NCBI GenBank assembly: GCA_934548045.1
Contig: CAKTEM010000007.1
Location: forward strand, 62,001 to 126,000
DNA from: an uncultured Faecalibacterium sp.
GTDB lineage: Bacteria > Bacillota > Clostridia > Oscillospirales > Ruminococcaceae
Reading direction: 5' to 3'
DNA length: 64,000 nt
Shown here one piece after another: positions 18,325-25,475 of the stretch (position 1 is the first letter of the stretch; each line of letters opens with the position of its first letter). The translations under genes were made by a program, and so were the position numbers. Below the pieces are notes generated by a model, which had not been told where the DNA came from, searched no databases, and saw only the letters and a program-made list of their open reading frames with translations.

Positions 18325-19627
18325 ATGCAGAGATCTCTTTCATCAGGTAGGCGATGCGAGTTGTGCTGTCTTCTTCTCGTATCGTTTCACCGGTGCGCAG
18401 GGATTGGAGCAGATGGATCGCAGGCAGGTAACAGGCCTTGGCGGCACAGGTCAGGTAGCTGATGGCAAGCGGAGTGTCACAGGGCAAATACTCTCCGATC
18501 AGGAGAGCTATCCCGAGGTAGTAACATGCGCTCGGCGAGCCTAACCGGGAAGCATACCTCAGGTTTTTAAACCGTTCGTCCGACTCAGAAGTGATCAGAG
18601 CAAGCAAGAGATAACGGCGCGAATCGGTGGTGGGCAGCCGCTCCGCCAACCGTTTGGCGTCATTCAATTCGCCGCGCTGAAAAGCGAGAAGGGCTCTTCT
18701 GGCTCTTCTGGCATCGCTGCGCAGCTGTTCCGGGTCAGTGGTTGTCAGCAGTTTCTGAAATGCTTTTGCCGCCTGTGCCGCAGAGATACGCAGAACGGGG
18801 TTTTTCCGCAGCATCTTGAGGAGCAGGGAATACAGTGCGTCACTTTGCGTTTTTACCAAGGCGAGACAATGGTCGATTTCACGATTCAGTTCATTTTCGT
18901 CCGCGATATAAAGATACCTTCCGGTGAAGAGTTCGAGCACTGTTATTGCGAGCGAATACACGTCACCTTTGCCCGGGATACACAGCTTGTGGCGGAGTCT
19001 TTCGGGTGGGATATGCCCGGGAGCGCCGATGATGGTTTGGGCTTCTCCTGGAACTACCTCCTTCGATGCGCCCAAATCGGCGAGAACGATTTCAAACGTG
19101 CCGTCATTGTTTTTGCGAACCAGAAGATTGGGCGGCTTGATGTCTCTGTATTCGCAGTGACTTGTTTCCAAAAACTGGATGGCACAGGAAATGGTGTATC
19201 CAACCTGAACAGCCAACTTCTGCGCAGACAGGCCCATTTCGGCAGATGCATGCTCCAATGAAGTCAGCTGCTCTTCGATAAAAATATAGACCTGCCCCGT
19301 TTTGGATGCGTTTTCCGGCATATAGACACGAGCGTCCAGCAGAGTCGGAAAAAACCGCGATGATGAGAACTTTTTTAGATGTTCCAGCTCTCGCTTGGCG
19401 TTACGCAGCATGATCTCACGGTAGTGGGCAGCTCCGGCGTTGTCCAAGTGCACCTCAGGTGGAGGGTCGATCGCAATCATCTTGCACACTGCCGGTTGGC
19501 TTGTATTTCTCAAAACCCAGACCGAGCCTTGTCCGCCTCCGCCAAGATAATCCGCTAATTCGTAGGAACAGTCAGGAAAGGCTTCGTGCAGTACATAGGC
19601 GGCCTGTTGGTCTGTCAAGTGTCTCAT
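18323..19627 (-). CDS. Soluble Hanks-type Ser/Thr protein kinase with C-terminal helical (Sel1-like) repeats
   Basis: The 434-residue protein has a glycine loop (GGGGQGSVW, 29-37), an ATP-binding Lys near 49, the catalytic loop YRDIKPPN (160-167, with Tyr in place of the usual His), DLG (184-186) and an APGHIPPE activation segment. After the kinase core, a stretch near 355-410 resembles Sel1-like helical repeats. There is no membrane segment and there are no PASTA domains, unlike PrkC/Stk1. AGGAGG precedes the start, 11 bp after the phosphatase gene. With its neighbours it probably controls wall synthesis by phosphorylation. The targets are unknown. Confidence 0.88.
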   Translation of the reverse strand: MRHLTDQQAAYVLHEAFPDCSYELADYLGGGGQGSVWVLRNTSQPAVCKMIAIDPPPEVHLDNAGAAHYREIMLRNAKRELEHLKKFSSSRFFPTLLDARVYMPENASKTGQVYIFIEEQLTSLEHASAEMGLSAQKLAVQVGYTISCAIQFLETSHCEYRDIKPPNLLVRKNNDGTFEIVLADLGASKEVVPGEAQTIIGAPGHIPPERLRHKLCIPGKGDVYSLAITVLELFTGRYLYIADENELNREIDHCLALVKTQSDALYSLLLKMLRKNPVLRISAAQAAKAFQKLLTTTDPEQLRSDARRARRALLAFQRGELNDAKRLAERLPTTDSRRYLLLALITSESDERFKNLRYASRLGSPSACYYLGIALLIGEYLPCDTPLAISYLTCAAKACYLPAIHLLQSLRTGETIREEDSTTRIAYLMKEISA

Positions 19628-19638
19628 TGATATTCCTC

Positions 19639-20355
19639 CTATTTTTCTACCTGTATTTTGATAACCGTGCAGTTGTCTGAATAGCGTCTGAGCGTGGACA
19701 GCTGAACGATTTGTTTTACGCTCAGGTTAAAACGCAGAGCCAAAGCGAGCATTTTTTCACGCATGATGCCATCGGACGCAAGCAGGATGACATCTCCGGG
19801 CTGTATATCGAGTGTACCATAAACAAACTCTGGTTCTCGAAAAGTTCCGGCATAAGCGAGAAGCCGGTTGCCATCATGCATCGGTTTAAAAAGAGGGTGG
19901 AGCGTGTGTTTCCTGTATAAAAGGAGTGGGGAGTCACCGATGCAACAAAAGTGCATTTTATTATTTTTCAATGCGATGGCACTGATCGTTGTTGCGGTTG
20001 CAATACAGCCGAAAGAGCGATTTAGAGCGGAGAGCTTTTCGCTGGCATCGGAACAGGCATTTGCGATCTTTTGCTTTACAATTTCAGGGTCACTCATGTC
20101 GCCGCACCAGTCTTCTTTCGTGTAAAATGAACGCTGGACTTCGGATGCGGCCATGTTTGAACCTAATGCGGCATGAGAACAACTGCCTACACCGTCACAG
20201 ACCCCCAAAACGATGGGCTCTGCATCTGTGTCGAGAATCACAGGCGATACAGTCTGTTCCGGGGCGGCGTCGATGGGCCGTTCGCCCAAGAAAAACACAT
20301 CATCCTGACTGGCACGGCTTCCCTTGCTGGTGGCAGCTTCGATTTTAAGCTTCAT
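19639..20355 (-). CDS. PP2C-type serine/threonine phosphatase
   Basis: The 238 residues carry the PP2C metal-binding motifs: VCDGVG at 52-57, GDSPLLLY at 140-147, ASDGI at 193-197 and SDNCT at 226-230. The enzyme probably reverses the neighbouring kinase. Its ATG overlaps the stop of the PBP gene (ATGA), so the two are translationally coupled. It lacks membrane segments, whereas actinobacterial PstP is membrane anchored. Confidence 0.9.
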   Translation of the reverse strand: MKLKIEAATSKGSRASQDDVFFLGERPIDAAPEQTVSPVILDTDAEPIVLGVCDGVGSCSHAALGSNMAASEVQRSFYTKEDWCGDMSDPEIVKQKIANACSDASEKLSALNRSFGCIATATTISAIALKNNKMHFCCIGDSPLLLYRKHTLHPLFKPMHDGNRLLAYAGTFREPEFVYGTLDIQPGDVILLASDGIMREKMLALALRFNLSVKQIVQLSTLRRYSDNCTVIKIQVEK

Positions 20356-21737
20356 ACGATATTTTTCTCCTCTTCTAAAATATAGTTGATGAATTCTGCA
20401 GCGATTGGCTTCAATTGGTTGGACGAGCCATCGACGTTTTCTCGGGAAATTGCACCGGCAAATCGCCTTCCGCTGGGGCTTTGCAATGCAAATGCGAGAA
20501 AAACATTTGATTTATCGCTGTTTTCTTTTGTTGCTGTGCCTGTCTTGGCGACAACGATGCCGCCGGGAACGCTCAGATGATAACCAGCGGCGGTCTCTGC
20601 CAGTGCCTGAAGCAACTGTTGCCGAACAACGTCGTCTGGGAGAGCTGTGCTGAGACTGTTGCCGCCATCCTCATGATGGACGACAAGACCGCTCTCCCGT
20701 GTGACTTGCTGCACCATAAAAGGCTGGGTCATCTGCCCTTCCGGATGCAGGACGCTGCCGAGCATAAGGGCCATGTGCAGCGGCGAAGTCTGAACCGCTC
20801 CTTGACCTATACAAAGCTGACTCCAACCCCCGATATCGTCTGGATCAAAAATGATTCTCGGATTTAATGTTGCTCCCCAGTCCAAGACGACAGTTTTATT
20901 GTAACAAAATTCTTCGAGCGTTCTTAAAAAACATTCACTCCCGACGCGAGGTGTCATGTCGGCTGCGTATGTGTTTACGCTCTTCACAAGCATGGTTTTA
21001 AGCCCCATGTCGCCATACACCGAATGACCGGCGTTCTGGATTCCTGTTTGTGAGACCCCGGTATCTGTGTAATTTTGGGGAATGTTTGACGAGATGATCG
21101 CCGCAGCATCGACAACTTTTTGCACGCTGCCGGGTTGAAGACAGCATGTCGTCGAAGGAGGATACCAGAAGTTTGGCTGATTATTGTACGCTGCCATTTT
21201 GTCTGCGGTGATGCCGTTTGCGTTAAATTCTACAGTTTCGCTGGGGCGGTCGGCCAATGTGATAACGGCTCCGGAATCGACATCGAGAAGAATGACGGAA
21301 CTCCGATACCCGGCGGTCAGTCCATACGCTTTTCGTTGAAGATTTGCACAAATTGTCGTTGTCAGAGTGGAACCGTGTCCGTGAGCTTTCTCCGCATAAC
21401 AGAGTTCATTTTCATACAGCTTTCGCAGCCCAGCCAGGCCAAAACTCTTGGAACGGTAGCCGCAGATGTTCGTGTAGCTGTTATCAAGAACCATTGCCGG
21501 ATAACCCTCCTGAGAGGCTTGTGTAAAGGGCGTGCCGTCTGCGGCAGTAATGATACCCTCATAACTTTGGCCTCGGAGCTGTTCGCGTGCGTATGCGTTT
21601 TTCCGTGCGTCCACGGCAGGGTCTGCACCCGGAAAGAGTCCGCTCTGCTTGATGGTAGTAAAGCCCAATCCAATTGTAGCGGCCATGGAACTGAGAGCAA
21701 GGAGAAAGGCTCTTCTGGAAAAATATTCATTCTTCAT
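20352..21737 (-). CDS. Class B penicillin-binding protein (transpeptidase)
   Basis: The start at 21737 (461 residues) is chosen because GAGGT lies 8 bp upstream and the protein then begins MKNEYFSRRAFLLALSS, a membrane anchor. The three active-site motifs are present: SVQK (S204, K207), SVN (253-255) and KTG (398-400). The N-terminal dimerisation region is short compared with FtsI or PbpA. It crosslinks peptidoglycan outside the membrane and would work with the SEDS glycosyltransferase encoded just upstream, whose stop it overlaps by 11 bp. Confidence 0.9.
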   Translation of the reverse strand: MKNEYFSRRAFLLALSSMAATIGLGFTTIKQSGLFPGADPAVDARKNAYAREQLRGQSYEGIITAADGTPFTQASQEGYPAMVLDNSYTNICGYRSKSFGLAGLRKLYENELCYAEKAHGHGSTLTTTICANLQRKAYGLTAGYRSSVILLDVDSGAVITLADRPSETVEFNANGITADKMAAYNNQPNFWYPPSTTCCLQPGSVQKVVDAAAIISSNIPQNYTDTGVSQTGIQNAGHSVYGDMGLKTMLVKSVNTYAADMTPRVGSECFLRTLEEFCYNKTVVLDWGATLNPRIIFDPDDIGGWSQLCIGQGAVQTSPLHMALMLGSVLHPEGQMTQPFMVQQVTRESGLVVHHEDGGNSLSTALPDDVVRQQLLQALAETAAGYHLSVPGGIVVAKTGTATKENSDKSNVFLAFALQSPSGRRFAGAISRENVDGSSNQLKPIAAEFINYILEEEKNIV

Positions 21738-23151
21738 TTTTTGTACCTCGTTTATAAAAGAATCGCGGCGTAGCTGGTGCAATATCCGACGACGAAGCCA
21801 GTAAAATACCAGATAAAAAGAACGTACAAACAAGAGAAGTTCCGCCGAGGCTCAGGAATGGACATGTCAGACCCATGATAGCGCCGATCCCCAGAGCAGA
21901 AAGGCTATTCAGAAAGAAGTGCGCTTCTATCGTTATGATACAACCCAGACTCAAAACACCGGGAAAGCTTGGACGGCTGATGTTTACCAAAGCCCAGAGC
22001 AAAAGAGCAAAGAAGACGAGCAGGAGAACAATGAAAAAGGCGTAGCCGAATTTTCTGATAGTAGTTACGATTATGAAATCGTTCCTGGCTGCTGGAACAA
22101 AGACCTCGCTGTCCGTGCCAAACCAACCGCTTAACAACAGACTCTTGCGAGCAGCATCGAGTTGATAGGTGTCTGTTGCCTGCGAAGGGTCGATACGGGT
22201 GATAACTTTAGTGTAGATGAGACTGCCGAGCCGAAAAAAACCACGGCCGCCAAGCTGCGAACAGACCTTGCAAACCAAGTAGCCAGCATATACACCGAAG
22301 CCCATGACGGCACAGCCTAGGGTGGGCCATCTTAACTGGCGAACAGACAGGAAGAGAATACAGATGGATGTGAAAAGAATCAGGACAGCCGTTGAAAGCT
22401 CATTCACACAGGCGAGAAAAACCATGTGCAGAGCCACCGTCTCGAAAGCGATGAGGGTTCGTTGCTTGTCGCTCTTTTCCGGCATGGTACAAGCTCGCGC
22501 GACGGAAATCACAGAGAGAAGCCGGGTCACTTCTGTCAATTGGAGACTGGTACTCCCAATATAGACCCAGTTTTTTGTTCCATGGCTGGCCGGCATCAGA
22601 AACAAAACTCCGTACATGAGAGAGGAAAGGGTGTTCAGAAGCCTTACACTGCAGCGAGGTTCGAGCCGGGATAAATAGAAATAACTAATCGCGCCGACCA
22701 GACCGGCACCAGTAGCAGCGAAATGATGACGGAGCAATTCAGCTGCCGTTGAGGTGTCCAGCGAGGTCTGGATCATCAGACCGGCGACAACAAGGATAAA
22801 AACCAAACGAAAAGCGATGAAATCCACGTTATAAATTGCAGCTAAAATAGCAGCTGTGAGAGCCAATGGGAGCAGGTAACGGAGCATCACAAGATATACA
22901 CTTCCTGCCCAAACACTGCATTTAAAGACCAGCGCACCGCCGAGGGCATAAGCTGCAAGGACAAAAATCATGTTTCGGAAGATATTGTGCCGAACCTTTT
23001 TTGCGAGAAGCTTCCGGATGATATAAATAGGCTGCTCCCACAGCCCGTGGAAAAGAAACCGGATCAGCTCGGAAAGTGCGAGCCTGAGGTCTTTCATGAA
23101 CTGGCAAAACCATTGTGCTGCCAGTTTTGCAAAGGCAGTGAGAGCAGCCAT
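21727..23151 (-). CDS. SEDS-family peptidoglycan glycosyltransferase (FtsW/RodA type)
   Basis: This 474-residue polytopic membrane protein has the late SEDS motif GLTCPFLSLGGTSL (about 427-440). A region KNWVYIGSTSLQLTE corresponds to the usual RWI..G..SFQPSE. The extracellular loop VPAARNDFII includes D358, which aligns with the catalytic Asp of the HTDFIF motif. A GELST-like NELST (250-254) replaces the usual PDLGT, so the protein is divergent. There is an extra N-terminal segment of about 50 residues. It would polymerise lipid II together with the adjacent PBP. Confidence 0.87.
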   Translation of the reverse strand: MAALTAFAKLAAQWFCQFMKDLRLALSELIRFLFHGLWEQPIYIIRKLLAKKVRHNIFRNMIFVLAAYALGGALVFKCSVWAGSVYLVMLRYLLPLALTAAILAAIYNVDFIAFRLVFILVVAGLMIQTSLDTSTAAELLRHHFAATGAGLVGAISYFYLSRLEPRCSVRLLNTLSSLMYGVLFLMPASHGTKNWVYIGSTSLQLTEVTRLLSVISVARACTMPEKSDKQRTLIAFETVALHMVFLACVNELSTAVLILFTSICILFLSVRQLRWPTLGCAVMGFGVYAGYLVCKVCSQLGGRGFFRLGSLIYTKVITRIDPSQATDTYQLDAARKSLLLSGWFGTDSEVFVPAARNDFIIVTTIRKFGYAFFIVLLLVFFALLLWALVNISRPSFPGVLSLGCIITIEAHFFLNSLSALGIGAIMGLTCPFLSLGGTSLVCTFFLSGILLASSSDIAPATPRFFYKRGTKNEE

Positions 23152-23186
23152 TTTTCAATCAACTCCTAAAATTTGTAATGTGTTTC

Positions 23187-24050
23187 TCAGTGACGTGCCT
23201 GCATACCGACAGCGTTGTTGTTCTCACTCTTGGGAGCGGCGGACGGCAACGGTTCGTCTAAGATAATGCTTTCGCCACGCTTGTCTGAAAAATCAATAAT
23301 AATCGGATTCCCGTTATTTTCAGCATACTTGTGATTGATCGACAAGGCCAAAGGGAGTCCGTTCACATAGAACACCGGCTCGTGGCAATATTCGGTAATA
23401 CTGGAGACTTCAATATCCTTCGTTGTGTCGTAGGGCCGGAGATCCGGTTTGTGGTTCGAGCCTATGTCCTGCCGAATCACATTAGAGGAAGAAAAACGCA
23501 GGTAAAATTTTTTGTCGGTAATATCACGGAAGAGATAGATGGGGGTCGTGAGGTTCTTTGCCAATGCACCACAATTGTAGCGAGAGAGCGTGATCTCCTG
23601 CTTGCAGTGGGGGTCCTGCTTGGTCATCTTCAAATTATGGTAAGAGATAGAAATGAAATCTCCCGGATTCAGGTTGCCGTCGTTGAGTTCAATGATAGTG
23701 CGATGTTTTTTGTAATCGAAGACATTCAGCAGATACCTCCCGTAGGCTTCGGGCTGGATGGGCTGGCGAGGTTCTTCATCGTAGTCATACGGTGCATCCG
23801 GGGTGTCGTCAGAAGTGTCATCGCTGCTGTCCAGAACGAGATCCTTCAGCTTGTTAAAAAAATTCTGGAACAGGCTCTGGATACTGAAATCTGCGCTAGA
23901 CTTACGATGCTTTTCGAGAAAGATTACAAAAATTACTGCAACAACAATCACCAAAAACAGCTGGAAGAGGGTCATGCCGGCACCGGAGCTGCTGCGTGCG
24001 GCGGTCTCCGTGATGGAAGAAGCGGTGGATTCGATACTGGAAGCGTCCAT
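23187..24050 (-). CDS. Unknown single-pass membrane protein at the head of the kinase/SEDS operon
   Basis: I do not recognise this 287-residue protein. Residues 1-25 are Ser/Thr-rich, about 26-45 form a membrane helix, and residues 70-100 are an acidic linker rich in Asp and Pro. The rest is a mixed, probably beta-rich cytoplasmic domain with no clear family motif. Its position before rodA-pbpA-pstP-pkn-like genes matches that of FHA-domain proteins in Actinobacteria, but the FHA GR..S..H pattern is not visible. An AAGGAG site lies upstream. It may be a phospho-protein scaffold, which is inference from context. Confidence 0.6.
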   Translation of the reverse strand: MDASSIESTASSITETAARSSSGAGMTLFQLFLVIVVAVIFVIFLEKHRKSSADFSIQSLFQNFFNKLKDLVLDSSDDTSDDTPDAPYDYDEEPRQPIQPEAYGRYLLNVFDYKKHRTIIELNDGNLNPGDFISISYHNLKMTKQDPHCKQEITLSRYNCGALAKNLTTPIYLFRDITDKKFYLRFSSSNVIRQDIGSNHKPDLRPYDTTKDIEVSSITEYCHEPVFYVNGLPLALSINHKYAENNGNPIIIDFSDKRGESIILDEPLPSAAPKSENNNAVGMQARH

Positions 24051-24463
24051 AAGGTTATTCTCCTTTTTATTTAGTAGACTTGCCCTTGACTTCTTTTTGG
24101 AGCACCTTTATCATAGCAAAAAATTCCGACAGGAATTCAAAAAAGATTGAACACTATAAAGTTGTTGCTGACGCAGATTTGAACAATGATGTGGCGCGAA
24201 AACCAGCGTTGACTTCGGAAAAAAGAAAAATACCCTGCTTTTCGAGCGTAGAAGTTCTAACCACGTTCTAAAAACAGGGAGAATTATTTTGAAATGCAAG
24301 ATAACAAAATAGGCAGCTAAGGCATAAACAAAAAGCCCCTTGGGAATCTGCCGCAAAATGAGAATGTCACTGACAAGTTCATTCGCGGCCCCCTAAGGAG
24401 CATTTTGGATGTTATATACTTTTAGAAATTGCTCAAATGATCGTCTTGACCGATGTTTCTTCC
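24051..24463. other. AT-rich spacer upstream of the kinase/SEDS operon
   Basis: This 413-bp spacer separates tsaD from the island operon. It is much AT-richer than the flanking genes. Apart from a possible promoter near 24110-24140 I see no RNA gene, repeat-family member or convincing frame. A hydrophobic frame of about 80 codons on the minus strand has no ribosome binding site. Confidence 0.5.
24110..24140 (-). promoter_or_regulatory. Possible promoter of the kinase/SEDS operon
   Basis: Read on the minus strand, TTGAAT and TATGAT are separated by 19 bp, about 60 bp before the first start codon. The long spacing makes this a weak match. Confidence 0.4.
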
Positions 24464-25471
24464 TCATTCATAATCAATCGGCAAAGTCGGCAGGCCATTG
24501 AGGTCGAGGCCGGCGGTATGACCGGCGATGTATTGATAATAGCCCTGAGCGGCGATCATGGCACCATTATCCCCACAGAACTTGAGTTCGGGCAGGTAGA
24601 CTTTCGCGCCGAGCTTCTGGGCTCCGTCGTTGACGAGCTGGCGCAGGCGGCCGTTCGCAGCGACACCGCCGGCCAGACAGACCTGTTTTGCGCCGGTGTC
24701 GGCTGCAGCCAGCAGAAGCTTTTCGGCGAGGATGCCTGCGATGCGCTCCTGAAAGCTTGCGGCGAGGTCAGGCACATTGACCTCGGTGCCCTTCATCTGT
24801 GCCTGATTGACTTCGTTCAGGACGGCGGTTTTGAGGCCGGAGAAGCTGACGTTATACTTACCCTCGACGTGCGGCACCGGCAGGCGGTAGGCCTTCGGGT
24901 TGCCGGTCTTGGCGGCGTTGGCGACGCTCGGGCCGCCGGGATAGGGCAGGCCCAGCGTCCGCGCCACCTTGTCGAACGCCTCACCTGCGGCGTCATCGAC
25001 GGTGTGGCCGAGGATATGATAGTGGGTGTAGTCCAGCACCTCAACGATGTGGCTGTGTCCGCCCGACGCCACAAGGCAGAGGAAGGGCGGTTTCAGCTCC
25101 GGGTGGGTCAGGTAGAGGGCGGCGATGTGGCCGCGCAGGTGATGCACCGGGACCAGCGGCTTGTTTGCGGAGTAGGCCAGCCCCTTGGCGAAATTGACGC
25201 CCACCAGCACCGCACCAATCAGGCCGGGCGCAAAGGTGACGGCGACAGCATCCACGTCGTCGATGGTCTTGCCTGCGTCCAGCAGAGCCTTTTTGACGGT
25301 GGCACTGATGAACTCGCAGTGACGGCGGCTTGCGATTTCGGGAACGACACCGCCGTAAAGTGCCTGTTCCTTCACGCTGGTCGAGATGACGTTGCTCAGC
25401 AGCTTTCTGCCATCCTCGACCAGTGCTGCGGCGGTCTCGTCGCAGGTGGATTCGATACCTAAGATGATCAT
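24464..25471 (-). CDS. tsaD: tRNA threonylcarbamoyladenosine transferase TsaD
   Basis: TsaD makes the t6A37 base of ANN-decoding tRNAs with TsaB, TsaC and TsaE. The 335 residues begin MIILGIESTCDET and contain the metal-binding HHLRGHIAALYL motif and a GG-rich ATP-binding part (LAGGVAANGRLR). The length is standard. It follows polA by only 4 bp, and its GGAGG site lies inside the polA end, so the two genes form an operon. Confidence 0.96.
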   Translation of the reverse strand: MIILGIESTCDETAAALVEDGRKLLSNVISTSVKEQALYGGVVPEIASRRHCEFISATVKKALLDAGKTIDDVDAVAVTFAPGLIGAVLVGVNFAKGLAYSANKPLVPVHHLRGHIAALYLTHPELKPPFLCLVASGGHSHIVEVLDYTHYHILGHTVDDAAGEAFDKVARTLGLPYPGGPSVANAAKTGNPKAYRLPVPHVEGKYNVSFSGLKTAVLNEVNQAQMKGTEVNVPDLAASFQERIAGILAEKLLLAAADTGAKQVCLAGGVAANGRLRQLVNDGAQKLGAKVYLPELKFCGDNGAMIAAQGYYQYIAGHTAGLDLNGLPTLPIDYE

Positions 25472-25475
25472 ATTT

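Noticed and set aside
24111..24356. An 81-codon hydrophobic minus strand frame in the spacer before the kinase operon
   Set aside because: It starts at TTG without a ribosome binding site, overlaps the possible operon promoter, and is explained by the AT-rich sequence.
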